Below are positions 22,284 through 33,528 of a stretch of DNA of 64,000 nt, piece after piece. Both the position numbers and the translations under genes were made by a program. How positions within the stretch are numbered: the stretch's first letter is position 1; each line of letters starts with the position of its first letter. Under the pieces are notes generated by a model. That model was not told the origin of the DNA and searched no databases. It saw only the letters and a list, made by a program, of their open reading frames with translations. The stretch is taken from positions 17,734,501 through 17,798,500 of the forward strand of contig NC_057761.1 in the NCBI RefSeq assembly GCF_010389155.1. The letters run 5' to 3'. This DNA is from Erigeron canadensis (taxonomy: Eukaryota; Streptophyta; Magnoliopsida; Asterales; Asteraceae).

Positions 22284-22868
22284 ATGGCATATGAAGACTA
22301 TGGATCTGAAGATAATGATCGTGATGCTTGGAAAAAATCTTACTTGACGAATCTCAAGCTTTTCATGCAGAATGAGGGTGAAGATTGGATATAGACTTGG
22401 TTTACAATAAAGAATATGGCTGAATGGTGTGGAGAATATAAACCTGATTACCATGATCTTTTCGAGTGGTATTATGATGGTTTGGAATATCGGAATAGAA
22501 AAGCCCTAAATTTTGCATGCGGTCGTCCTTTCCGCGAGTATACATCAGAAGAAGCTTATGCTTTCTTGGAAGAGGCTTTGGAAAGTTGGTTTGAGGAGAG
22601 ACGACGACATATTAAGGAGGTCTATGAAGAAAAGGAAGCACAAGTTTCTCAGTCATTCCCCGAAGATGGAGAAGGTTACGAAGCACCACATCCGGAACAA
22701 AGCAAGATTCATTTTGCTGATGTGGAGAACCATTCTTCAACTACTGATGCAGTCCCGGTAAAAAAGGAGCAAGAGCAAGGCGAAACAAGTCAAATCGAAG
22801 ATTCTGCAACTGTCCTGGAGCAACCAGCACCGCTAGTCCTTCAGACCAGAGCCGCTGGTGACCACCAT
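22284..22868 (+). pseudogene. Element I gag-like ORF, fused in frame to Copia RT
   Basis: Starts MAYEDYGSEDNDRDAWKKSY at 22,284, hits TAG at about 22,392 and continues in the same frame as MAEWCGEYKPDYHDLFEWYY. It is acidic and charged (WFEERRRHIKEVYEEKE), with no zinc knuckle visible. By position (just after the primer site) it should be gag; similarity to known gag families is not obvious by eye. At about 22,868 it runs without a break into Copia RT (TRWVFRNKVDEDGHVIRNKA), making a 204-codon chimeric frame from 22,416 to 23,030. Confidence 0.65.
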
Positions 22869-24249
22869 ACCAGATGGGTCTTCAGGAATAAAGTTGATGA
22901 AGATGGACATGTGATAAGAAATAAGGCCAGATTAGTGGCACAAGGGTACGTCCAGACAGCACTTGACTTTGAAGGATCATTTGCAGCAGTAGCAAGGTTA
23001 GACGCCATCAGAATGTTTTTTAGCCTTTGATGTTCATCATAAGTTCAAGGTCTACCAGATGGACGTAAAGAGTGCATTTTTGAATGGAGAATTAGAAGAA
23101 GAAGTTTATGTTAAGCAACCTCCAGGCTTCATTGATGAAAAGCATCCACATTGGGTATACCTTCTGGACAAGGCACTGTATGGCCTCAGACAAGCCCCTC
23201 GAGCCTTGTATGATACTCTAACCAAATACTTATCTGAAAACGGTTTCAAAAGAAGTGAAATTGACAATAACTTATTCATTTTTCGTGAAAGAGGTAATCT
23301 TCTGTTGGTACAAGTTTATGTTGATGATATTATTTTTGGTTCTACTGATGAATCTTTGTGCAAGAAATTTTCGAAAATCATGTCTTCAAAATTTGAAATG
23401 AGTTTGATGGGTGAATTAACATTTTTTCTTGGACTCCAGATTAAACAAACCAGTGATGGTATTTTTATTAATCAAGAAAAATATGTTAGAGATATTTTAA
23501 GAAAATTTGATATGAATTCTTCACCTTCAAAATCAACTCCAATTTCTGCACCTTTAACAATAGATTCAGACCCTGATGGGAAGTCAGTGAACACCACTAT
23601 CTATAAAGGCATGATTGGTTCACTAATGTATTTAACTGCCAGTAGACCAGATATAATGTTTGCAACATGTCTTTGTGCCATATATCAGTCTAACACGAAA
23701 GAATCTCATCTAGCGGCTATAAAGCGCATTTTAAAGTACCTTAAGGGTACTCCCAGTTTGGGTCTTTGGTATCCCAAAGGCTCAGGCTTAGATCTAATGG
23801 GTTATTCAGATTCAAATCATGCAGGTTGTAAGATAGACAGGAAATCCACTACTGGTGGATGTCATTTCCTTGGTGGCAAACTGGTAAGCTGGACCAGTAA
23901 GAAGCAAACTTCAGTCTCTTTATCCACTGCTGAAGCAGAATATGTGTCTGCAGCTAGTTGTTGTGCTCAGATACTCTGGATGAAGCACCAATTGCTGGAT
24001 TATGGTATTAAGTATTCAAAGACCCCTATTTTTTGTGATAATACCAGTGCCATTGCTATCTCAAACAATCCAGTCATGCATTCCAAGACGAAACACATTG
24101 ATGTCAGGTATCATTTTATTCGTGATCATGTAATGAAAAATGAAGTTGACTCCACTTCATCCCTACTGACAAACAACTTGCTGGCATATTTACAAAACCT
24201 TTGGATGAGAAAACTTTTCAAAATCTTGTCAGTGAGTTGGGAATGTTGA
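22869..24249 (+). pseudogene. Copia A1 reverse transcriptase and RNase H
   Basis: RT starts at TRWVFRNKVDEDGHVIRNKA and carries MDVKSAFLNGELEEEVYVKQ, the catalytic YVDD (in LVQVYVDDIIFGSTDE, about 23,320) and LMYLTASRPDIMF. RNase H follows with LDLMGYSDSNHAGCKIDRKS, the SLSTAEAEYVSA Glu/Asp region and KTKHIDVRYHFIRDHV, ending SELGMLNP-like sequence at about 24,250. There is one frameshift near 23,030 (after MFFSL) and another near 24,150, where the frame reads MKNEVDSTSS instead of the usual VELHF. The region is otherwise well preserved, so A1 is fairly young. Upstream connector and most of integrase are absent. Confidence 0.92.
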
Positions 24250-24257
24250 ACCCTTAA

Positions 24258-24380
24258 TCTGGAACCTTGTTATGAACGCCTTTGTGACACTGGCATGGTT
24301 CTTTGATTCCAGATTTATAAATCTATACCAGTAAAGCTATCGAACGCCTTTGTGATACTATCTTTACATTGATAGATTTA
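24258..24380 (+). other. Two constant-loop hairpins just after the A1 pol stop
   Basis: Hairpin 4: AATCTGGAA pairs with TTCCAGATT around a loop region with TGAACGCCTTTGTGACAC. Hairpin 5: TAAATCTAT..GTAAAG..TATC pairs with GATA..CTTTAC..ATAGATTTA (arms 24,318-24,341 and 24,354-24,380) around loop GAACGCCTTTGT. The loop core is identical to that in element B, while arms differ. They begin within 20 bp of the RNase H stop. Confidence 0.85.
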
Positions 24381-25213
24381 TGGATCACCATTCCAGGGGG
24401 AAAGACTCAGACCACATTTTTTTATATATCTAAGTTTCAGGGGGAATTTATTAATTTATTTTCTCACTAGACAATTTTTTTTGGAAAATGCTCTAGTACC
24501 TTGTAAATGTGTCCCTCTCATTAATATTGGATAAGTTGATGTGCATGTTTGAAGTGACTTCAGTCGCTTTGTAAATGTGTCACTCTCGTTTGTTTATATT
24601 GGTTGATGTGCGTGTTTGAGGATTACCAGAATGGTCTAATCTAGATACGTACTGGAGTGTCCCTCCAGTGTATCATTAGTGCATATTCTACTGGCCTAAT
24701 CCACCAGTGAAACTGGAATGTCCAGTCAACCTCCAGATGCATTGAAATGAGTCTTTGTGTGTCAAGTCATAATATTTTAATACTTGATGCTAGTGTGTGC
24801 CATTCATACAAACTATTTATCTGGACAATTACTGTTCACCTTACGTGGCATGACTTTTTCAACTTAAAATGATGGTTTTGTTACCTTGGGAAGGTAAAAA
24901 GTGCAGGTTGGTAATTTTTATGGGCTGTCAACCGTCATACATTTATGTGTGATGGGAAAAATTAAATGCGGATGTCAAAACTGATCAAAACTGTTTTGAA
25001 ATTTTTCAAACTTACCGTTTTGAATTCCATTTTCTCTTTTCTCTATAAATACCCCTATTTACCTTCACCTTCAGTTTTATCTCGAAAATCATTTACTCCC
25101 AAATCTTCAAATTCCTTCATTTATTTCTTTCTCTCTTCATTCAATTCCAATCATCACTATCTTTTTTCTTAAATTTCCTTGTAACCCTAAATTCTTTCAA
25201 TTTCAACTTTCAA
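24381..25213 (+). other. A1 spacer with internal polypurine tracts and a 68-bp duplication
   Basis: No gene. Two polypurine-tract-like sites, CCAGGGGGAAAG (24,393) and TTCAGGGGGAATTT (24,434), follow the hairpins, as in Sireviruses. TTGTAAATGTGTC(C/A)CTCTC..GATGTGC(A/G)TGTTTGA occurs twice, near 24,502 and 24,570. A CTATAAATAC TATA-like box (25,041) and a CT-rich leader precede the third ORF at 25,214. Confidence 0.65.
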
Positions 25214-28200
25214 ATGGCACCCAGAACAACAAATTCTGACAAAAATCTTCTTACCAACCACTATACTCCTCCTGCTAGTGTCACTAAAGCTCATGACATC
25301 ATCATTGATTCTGACAAAATCAGGATCAACATCCACAACTGGATGGCAAAGCTTGCCGGAACCCATGTTCCTCAATCCATCATCGAACGACTAAATTCTT
25401 TCTTTCTTAGTTGTCCATTATATGGGGCTCTTACTATGAATCCAAGGAAAATGTACCATGGTTACTTGTGCGAATTTTGGTACACTGCTCATTTTCAGAC
25501 TGGTGATGATCACACCATTCATTACACCTTGAAAAAGGGATCTCGTCCTCATACAATAACTATTGATTCCCTATGAGATGCCCTTCGTCTACACTATTTT
25601 TCTGAAAATGAATTACCATTACAACTTCCCACTGGCATCAATCTTAGGGAAGTGTGTAGGCAGATGGGTCACACTGATATTCTTGATGAGCAGGGTGTGT
25701 TAAAGAGAAAGGGTACTATCTATATGAGTAAACTCGCTGATTCCTAGATATTCTTTTTTACTCATCTGGTAGAGTGTTTGGGAAGTGGATCTAGAGGGCT
25801 TGATCAAATAAATCAGACCCAACTTATGATTAGATATTGCCTATGGCATGGGCTTAGGGTTGATTTTGCCCAAATTTTTTGGAATGATTTGGCTGAAAGG
25901 ATAAAAGTAGGGGTGTTCGTGGTCCGGTTTGGTCCGGTTTTGACTAAATTTCAAACCAAACCGACATATCCGGTTTCAACATATATCAAACCAAATTAGA
26001 CCAAGTCTATTGTCTAACCGGACCAATCCAAACCATGTAACCCAGTCCGGTTTGGTCGGTTCTACGGTTTCAAGTTATTTTTTCTTTCTTTTTATCTCCA
26101 TGTAATTATATGTATATTCCATATAACTTTTTTCTTTTATCATATAACTATAATCTTAATACTAATAAAACCACTTAAAAAGTTGCAAATAGACTGTGTT
26201 TTATACTTACAACATCATTTTGCATCTTTTAGTTGAAAAGTTATGGAGCAATGAAGATAAAAAAAATATATGTATAGTAAAAATAGACTAGGATGAAAGT
26301 AAAAATAAGTATACTGTATAAATAAATAGATGCTTATTAACATATCTTGTTTATCTTAATATGTAGTAGATATTTACAAAATATATGAACAAAAATATCT
26401 CATAATATATTGCACGTGTTATTAAAATATGTAAATGTTAAATATCTCCAGTAACTTCGAGATATATGTGAAAATCTTATATATATATATACTTTTTGGT
26501 CCGTTCGGTTTTGACGGTTTGCTTTTTTCTCAAACTGTGACCGGACCAAGGATCCCGGTTTTTTAGAACTTAAACCGCCGAACCAAATTTTAGCAACTCA
26601 ATCCGACCAAACCAATCCAAATGCGCCGGTTTGGTCCGGTTTTGACGGTTTGATGAACACCCCTAGATAAAAGTACATAAAGGAAAATCTCATGTCCCCT
26701 TCATTCGATTTTTCTCTTTGATTTTTAAGCGTGCACTTGGGAATCAGTATGATTATGACACCAGTCATTTTTCTATGGCTGAGCACTTGAGGGATCTCAA
26801 CAACTTAGTGTCCAAAGATAATGAAGTTGAAATCCCAGTTGAGATGATTGAAAGCTTTCGGAGGGAAACTACTGATGCATCACCTCCAGTTAATTCAGAA
26901 GAAACCCAAGGTGGACCTCAATTCAATATAGGCACTCCTGGGGATTTCACTACTGAAGAGCAGTCACCAGAAAATGAGGTGACTTCTAATCAACAACAAA
27001 CTCTTGTTTTTCCTACAAACATCTCCACCAGGCCAAGAAATACCTCCAGACACCTAAGGAGAGGAGGAGCTCTGGTCATTCCTCACATACAAGAATCTGG
27101 AGAGAATCAAGTGACTGCTCAACCTATTGCACAGACTGAAAATATTACTGATTCTTCACCTCTTGTAATCCAAGTGTCAAGCAATACAGAAGGTGATATC
27201 ATGAATGAAGATGGCACATTAATCATGGATACAACAATGGAAAAAGCAAAAAATCAAGAAGCATCTATTGTGCCCTCTGATCAGGAAAATGTGGTTATGC
27301 CAGATTCCTCCTAGATCGATTTGAAAAGAAATGTACCTGATCAGGCTGCAGAGCAAACCACCTTCTGGGATGGAGATGAATCATCCCTGGACTTGTCCAA
27401 CTCTAGCCAAGTTCAGGATTTATTTGGTGATGAAGCTCAGTCAATGGAGGCAGATCTCCAGATTCTTATCCCTACTTCAAATGATCTCCCCATCGCTGTC
27501 ATTCCTTCAGAAACTCCATCTCTTACTCAACTCCAGTATGAACAAACTGTGATGCCACTTCCTCCACCGCCTTCAATTTCTTCAGACACACCATACATAA
27601 ATCCTCTTCCTTCTATTTCTATTCTTCACCTCAATCAACTTAAAATCCTCCATAGGCAACTGAGAGAATTCAAGTTCTCAATATTCCAGTCTCAAGTGCT
27701 CCAGACTCTACTGCTGTTCAAACTAAATCTCTTATACATGAAAGAGTCGAGACACTTATATCAGTTGTTCAAAGAAGTGCATCTGGACCTTCCTCTATAC
27801 CAGTGAGACTCTCTTCTTCATCTTCCACCGAAGTCCAAGGCCTTTTAAACAAGGTGGCGGACTTGGAGAAATCCCTTCAGTCATCCTCCCAGGTTCTCTC
27901 TGACTTCAAATCTGCCACGACAAATTCTTTTCGGTCAGAGTTGAACACCTTTTCGTGTGGTGGATAGGTTGGATTGTCGGCCAACACTGGATCAGAGTTC
28001 AGTCATCAGCAATGTAAGTGACGAGACTGCTTTGAAACTCAAGAATCTGGTACTCAAGCAGCTCTCTACTGATGTGACTGACTCTGTTATGATCAAATTG
28101 CAAGAAGTCATGTTGCCGAAGGTGATTGATGTGATTGTTAAGGAAATTCCCAAGGACTTGGTGACTAAAGTTAAAAATTTGAAAACACAAGTCCAGGAAC

Positions 28201-29497
28201 TCAAGAAAGATGTGTTTGCAATGAAGCCAATGGCTGGTCATACTTTTGGCTCCACTGATAGGCAAATGCTAGAGCAGGTCTGGAATCACCTCAATTCTGG
28301 AGGTTATTCCAAGGGGGGAAGTGCTAATCCAGGTGCTCTAGTTGCATTTGCTGCTAATAAGTTGAAGAACAAAAGATGGAACCTGCTCGTGTTGAGGAAA
28401 GTGATGCTATTAGTACTGATGCCAATGAGCCACAGTTTGAAGAATTTGAAGATGTTGCCCAGCTCAAGAAAAATCTAAAGGGCACATCTGGTGTAAGTGA
28501 AGAAGTTCAGTCTCCTGAAAGGCCAAATGTTACTGAGGAAGAATCGAAAAGAATTCATCAAGCTGAACTCCTCATTAATATTCATAAAGAAAATGCCAAA
28601 AAGGCACTGGTCAAGCATCATGAAGAAATGAAACAGATGGGTACACTTGGCAGTGCTAATGCTGGAGCCTTAAATCTGAAGTTAGATATGTACTTACAAA
28701 TGAAGAAAGGCCCCAGAATTATAAAATGTCTTAATGTTCTGGATGATGTCAAATTAAGAAGTGCATATTTAAAGGAAGAACAGGAGTTGGATTCCTTTAC
28801 TCATGGTATCCCTATTCCAGAACTGATTAAAAGAAGAAAAGAAGAACTGGTTCGTCTGAGAAACCAAGTCAAAAATAATGTTAAAGCTTTGGAAAAGGAG
28901 TACTCAAGGAAGAGAAAGGGTGGAAGAAACTCTGAGGTCTCAAGAGATGCTGATCTGAATACATTCATTCCTCTGGACACTTCAAAGTCTCTTACCAAGG
29001 TTGTAACAAGAAAAACTGGTGAGACTCCTACTGAAAGCAGACCAATGGAAACATCTGAACAAGGCATTGGTTCTGATGATGTCCAGTTTCTGGTTAAATA
29101 AGCTCAGACAAGGGAAAGATATGAAGCCTTCGTACATGGCAGAGCTGATGTCAGAAAAATCATAAGTGTAGAAATTGAAGGCATTCCTGATGATCCCAAG
29201 TTTGAAAAGTTTTCAGTGAAGTTGTTCAGGGAAGAAAATTTCACTGATGAAAGGCCAGCATGTACAATTCATGCTTTTGGAATGACAGAGTTAAAGGAGA
29301 TTGATGAGTTTTTCAAAGGTAAAACGTCATTTTCCAAGGCAGAATTAGCTTTCATGAAAAGAATCAAGAACAAATTTCTCAAAAAGAAGCAAATGGAAGC
29401 TGATCTGGGAATGACTACAGAACAAGGTTCACCACCACAACCCAAGAGAAAGGCCACTGAAGAAGCATCTGGACACATTGAAAAGAGAATGGCCTGA
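25214..29497 (+). pseudogene. A1 third ORF in the env-like position, broken and interrupted by a MITE
   Basis: After pol, A1 has a long extra coding region, a hallmark of the Sirevirus/SIRE lineage; its function in plants is unknown. It starts MAPRTTNSDKNLLTNHYTPP at 25,214. A TGA at 25,574 and a TAG at about 25,745 interrupt it, and the frame resumes beyond the hAT MITE (DLAERIK, MITE, then VHKGKSHVPF). Later parts are rich in Ser/Thr/Pro/Gln (26,718-27,806), then charged and probably coiled-coil (ALVKHHEEMKQM; LVRLRNQVKNNVKALEKEY), ending KRKATEEASGHIEKRMA at 29,497. Stops or shifts also lie near 27,314, 27,806, 28,390 and 29,100. I see no signal peptide or clear transmembrane segment, so calling it an envelope would be unsupported. 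Confidence 0.7.
25908..26665. mobile_element. hAT-type MITE, 758 bp, with 8-bp target duplication
   Basis: Ends are TAGGGGTGTTCG and GAACACCCCTA (inverted). It is flanked by perfect 8-bp duplications GATAAAAG at 25,900-25,907 and 26,666-26,673, the size made by hAT transposases. Subterminal repeats of GGTTTGGTCCGGTTTTGAC occur at both ends in inverted orientation. The interior is AT-rich and noncoding. It has no transposase, so it is non-autonomous. It splits the third ORF of A1 and is therefore younger than A1. Confidence 0.93.
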
Positions 29498-29782
29498 CTC
29501 TTTTATCATTTAGTTGTAATTGTATTTATTTTATAAAGCTGTAACTTGTCACCAGTTGATGTCTGTAAATATAAGTTGCAAGCTTTATGTTCTCACAAGT
29601 ATTTGATCAGATTAAGTCTAGAAACTAAAATGTACAAACTGGGAACACTGATGATCTATAAAGTGGCTCTCCAGTAATTCAAAATTAGACTTAGTCATTT
29701 TTTTAAGGATTTTTCAAGCACAAACTTGTATAGATAACAGCTTGAAAATCCTTGCATAATTTCTAAACAAATAGGGGGAATT
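29498..29782 (+). other. A1 3' untranslated region and polypurine tract
   Basis: Noncoding tail between the third ORF and the 3' LTR. It ends in the polypurine tract AAATAGGGGGAATT (about 29,769-29,782), the primer for plus-strand synthesis, immediately before TGTTAGGTCC. Confidence 0.8.
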
Positions 29783-30763
29783 TGTTAGGTCCAGATCTAC
29801 TGAACTAACTCCAGACGTGACTACTAGAGCCCTTCTGAAGATTTGTCCAGAAATTATGTGAAGACTAGTGAACAACTTACTTGTAGAGGAATCTGGATTC
29901 CACCAGATTTGTTCACTAGACTTCACTCCAGTCAAGATCTTTCCACTGAAGAACATTCTCACTGAAGTCGAAAACTGAAGTCTGAAGAAAGAAGTCTAAC
30001 AAATAGCGGAGCTCACTGGTTGACTTACCAGATCTCCTGACTGGAGTCCTTGACAGTATTCTAAACCTTACAAGTCTGAACTCTGATTACGAGGAATTGA
30101 CTTTATGCCTTTACCCGGAGAATCCATTTGTTCTTTGTTAAAAGCCTTACACGCATGTAAAGGTGGTTGGTTAATTAGAAGACAAGTCACTATCAAGTGA
30201 CTTTATTCTTGTACTTTAATCAATGCATTTAAGGAATTAAAGTAATTTCCTTAAATGCATGTAACCATATTTGTACGGCAAAAAGAATATTATATTTATT
30301 CTTTTTGCCTATAAATACCAAGTCACTTCCCTCGTCCAAATTACACTTTTGCAATTTGGTGCTTTTGCTTAAATACTCTCGATCTAAACAGTTATACTTC
30401 ACAACTTTAAGTATTTCGATCAAGGAGTTTATTTAGCAATATTAGATCACTTGTAATTCATAGGTTGTTTAGATACTTACTTTGTAATATCTTGTTCCGC
30501 AACAACCTTGTATTTTATTTAACATCAATAAATAAAATACACTTGAAAATTACATTGTGTCTCACCATTCACTTTACTTACTTATCTTTATATTGCTTAA
30601 GTACGTATTACTTTATATATATTCTTGCATTTATATTTATTGTAATACTAGTCGAAGCTAGTGTTTACTTGACTTGTCGCATTCATACTAGTCCTATCTA
30701 GTGCTTACTTGACTTGCTGTATTCTACACTTGTGGGTTAAACCATCAAGTGAGGGACTTCATA
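29783..30763 (+). repeat. 3' LTR of Copia A1 (981 bp)
   Basis: Starts TGTTAGGTCCAGATCT after the polypurine tract and ends GGACTTCATA, so the last CA is mutated compared with the 5' copy. A TATA box (CTATAAATACC) is at about 30,310. U3 is rich in CCAGT/ACTGG words. From 30,445 it matches the surviving 5' LTR (16,266-16,546), with an extra partial duplication near 30,655-30,692. The flank at 30,764 continues in a truncated L-type LTR. Confidence 0.9.
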
Positions 30764-32144
30764 TAGAATCAACCATGTATACATTTCTAGTATTCTTGTG
30801 TTCATCGTAAAAGTAAAGAGTTTGTTTTTTACCCCAATGGTAAAACAAAGTGTAGTTACAAAATATATAATTTTGTAAATATACATATAAGTATATTACA
30901 TATAATATGACTTTGCAAATATACATATAAGTATAACAAGTAGTTATATGCATGTATCTCAGTCCCCAAATAAGTGTATAAATAATTAAAAAGGGGAATA
31001 TGGAAACTCACCTTATTACATGTAGAATAAACATAAGAAATGGGTTATACATAGTGTCAACGTCGCGTTCGCCCGGACCTTTGATGATCAAGAATCAAAG
31101 AAAAAAAAAAGATGATCCAGCTGTGTTGTTTGGTCACATCTTTCAAAGCCTTTAAGGGTTGTTCGCACCACCATCTATGCTCGAATCTCCATAGTTTAAT
31201 TCTTTACATGTTATTCATGTTATTATGATTATTTGCTGTTATCAAGAGGTGTTTTATGGGTATTTTCTTTCTCGTTTTCTGCTGTTGTACGAAAGTCACA
31301 AGGAGAAAAAGAAAATTGTTTTCGTAACAATAAGAAGTGCTCATGCTATTTATTTATCAAGAATGTCTGACAAGTAATAATGTGACTTTGACATTGTTAT
31401 TATAAAAATGTTAGTGTTAATAATTTAGAATGGGGCGGTTTGGTGTCTTCCGGAAATATTTTATTTAATTTACTTAGATAATGCTTTTAGTCATCAATCA
31501 CTTTTTCATTTCTTATAAAATATGTGTAGTGGTAATAATTGATTAGGTATGTTTTCGGGTTATGTCTCCTAATTATATTGGATAGCTTTTAGTTATTTAA
31601 AATGAACAGGTATTATATAAATCATGCGTACATATTCGCTCCGGTATAGTTTAAGTGTATACCCCTTAAATATGATTTAAATGGTTTATAAACTTCCAAG
31701 TGTATCGTAAAAAAAAATATTAATGAAAATGAATTAGCCAAATTATTATTTTAGACATGAAATATTTACTTTTAATACACATTTGAGATTTTGACATTTT
31801 AGTAGACATTCGTCTAGATAGCTATTAGTCTAAAGGTATATCTACTAATGGTGTAGCTACACATATTAAGATATCCGTATGAGTGCATATATTTAATGTC
31901 ACCCCAAATTTTGGTATGTTATATTATGATACATAAAAACAATAAAATTGGGTTTGGCAGGGTCTCCTTTATAAATTTTTGGCATAAAATTACAAAGATG
32001 CTAACAAAAAAACAAACTTGACAAACTGTTAGGTTAGTGTGTTAGATGTTTGTGTACACGTATGTATTTAAATAACTACATGTTTAAATAAGATTTGTAA
32101 GAATTTGTTAACTTTAATTGACCTGAAATTTGTCGGGTGTTAAA
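30764..32144 (-). repeat. Truncated copy of LTR L (L2)
   Basis: Nearly the same sequence as 40,487-41,866, in the same orientation. Both run from TAGAATCAA(C/A)CATGTATAC to TTGTCGGGTGTTA. L2 has small indels, for example an extra GTCTTCCGGAAATAT block near 31,445. The minus-strand 5' terminus TGTAACACCC is damaged here. The missing remainder was presumably on the other side of A1 and has been lost. Confidence 0.85.
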
Positions 32145-32792
32145 TTCTCCTCATGTTATTGGAATTTCGACCCGAAATTCAATAAGAATTAACATCGATA
32201 TGCCTACTGAGAGGTAATTACAGATATCTATATCTATTTATGTTGAAAATGTCTAACTAGGTCTGTTAAATACAGATATCTATACCTATTTATGTTGAAA
32301 ATGTCTAACTAGGTATGTTAAAAAAATAATTTTAACAATGACATATAGGAGTCTGACTTAACCTTTTGCAAAATATTTAAGTGAATTATTAAATGTTTGG
32401 GAGGTTAAGTTAATTTTATTATCTTCGTAATAATACAGACTTATGTAAATCAAAAATATATTAATACATGTATAAGGATTTATCTCGGTACACATTTTCG
32501 TAATTTATTAAAGTATAAAACATTTATGTATGTATATATATATATATATATTAGTATTAAAAATACAAAAATTCAAATTTATCTTTCCCCCTCCTTTCCT
32601 TTTTCGGCCGTTGGAGGTTTTTTTTTTTTTTTTCTAAACGGTAATATATACCTATAACACTACATATCTCTTTCATTTACCCTAACCATTTACACACACA
32701 TACTCTTCACAACTCTTACTAGTTTCCTCAAATTCTACCACTCTTACCACTCTTCTCATCACATACTTCATAAACCAAAAATTTACATAACA
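32145..32792 (+). promoter_or_regulatory. Low-copy-looking spacer and promoter of the 54-residue gene
   Basis: Includes a direct repeat (ACAGATATCTATA(T/C)CTATTTATG, 32,221 and 32,272), a TA-rich run (32,528-32,552), a 17-T run (near 32,620) and a TATA-like TAATATATACCTATAAC (32,642-32,658). A pyrimidine/ACT-rich leader of about 100 bp then leads to the ATG at 32,793. That is a normal plant promoter-leader layout. Confidence 0.45.
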
Positions 32793-32957
32793 ATGTTGAA
32801 CCCTCTTATAATCTTGGTTTACTTGGGTATCGTACCTTGGTTATATAGTGTGTTACAACTTCCAATGAATGTAACTTTTTCGTTCCTGATCGTGTTCTTA
32901 TTCATTGGTTTACCCTTTTTGTTTCTGGCAACTAGAGTTAACTTGTATGGTTTTTAG
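32793..32957 (+). CDS. Small two-helix membrane protein, 54 residues, unknown family
   Basis: The frame starts MLNPLIILVYLGIVPWLYSV and ends RVNLYGF before TAG at 32,957. Two hydrophobic stretches (about residues 5-20 and 28-46) separated by QLPMNVT predict a hairpin-like membrane protein; the first could instead be a signal anchor. I do not recognise the family. Support comes from context: a TATA-like box about 140 bp upstream, a CT/AC-rich leader with AAAATTTACATAACA just before the ATG, and a downstream AATAATGAAATAC poly(A)-like signal near 33,014. It lies between repeats but outside them. It could be the last exon of something larger, but no upstream splice acceptor is obvious. Confidence 0.5.
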   Translation: MLNPLIILVYLGIVPWLYSVLQLPMNVTFSFLIVFLFIGLPFLFLATRVNLYGF

Positions 32958-33144
32958 ATATTGTAATCGTTGATGTTGTATAAGGTAACGAGTTTCCGTT
33001 CGTGTATTGTACTAATAATGAAATACATATTTCTTTCTTTAATACCGCCCATTTATTATTAAATATTTATCAATTTAATGTATATATATCATCGACAAAT
33101 AAAACATGCGCTTATATTTAACCAAAACGGAAATTTCACAAACT

Positions 33145-33217
33145 AGGCATCTAGCTGAGTTGGTTGGGTGCGCGAAAGGGTGTGGCCTAGACCCGGGTTC
33201 GATTCCGGGGATGGCTG
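33145..33217 (+). tRNA. tRNA-like sequence or SINE head, probably not a functional tRNA
   Basis: Box A (TAGCTGAGTTGG, 33,152) and box B (GGTTCGATTCC, 33,196) are exact Pol III promoter matches, spaced 44 bp as in a real tRNA. Acceptor arms AGGCATC and GATGGCT pair at 6 of 7 positions, and T-runs follow (33,227-33,246). But the anticodon stem and D stem do not pair well and the base before the anticodon is not T. It is best read as a tRNA pseudogene or a SINE head. Confidence 0.55.
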
Positions 33218-33528
33218 ATTTCATCATTTTTATTTTTTTATTTTTTTATGGTTTCTAAATGTTAATCGCCCATCATAATTCCAGAAAATTAATTCTTCCA
33301 ATAATCCAGACTTTCAAGCTCTCTGAGTGTATTTTAAATAATCATATTTCCTAATATGGTTATGATAGTATATTGATAAATTTTGATTTGAAGAGAGCTA
33401 CATGGGTTTATGTGAAAACCAGTGAAATGTTGCGAGCACATTCCTGAGGAAATGAAAAGAGTATGGAGTATTCTTGAAATGACTCAACTCGAATTAATAG
33501 AAAAATAAGGATTTTTTTTAGAGAGATA

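Noticed and set aside
25214..29497. Viral envelope gene
   Set aside because: The ORF is in the env position of a Sirevirus-like element, but I see no signal peptide, cleavage site or clear membrane anchor, so envelope function is not supported.
30764..32144. Host-gene segmental duplication
   Set aside because: The matching copy at 39,658-41,866 has LTR ends and a primer site, so the duplication is two LTR copies and not host-gene sequence.
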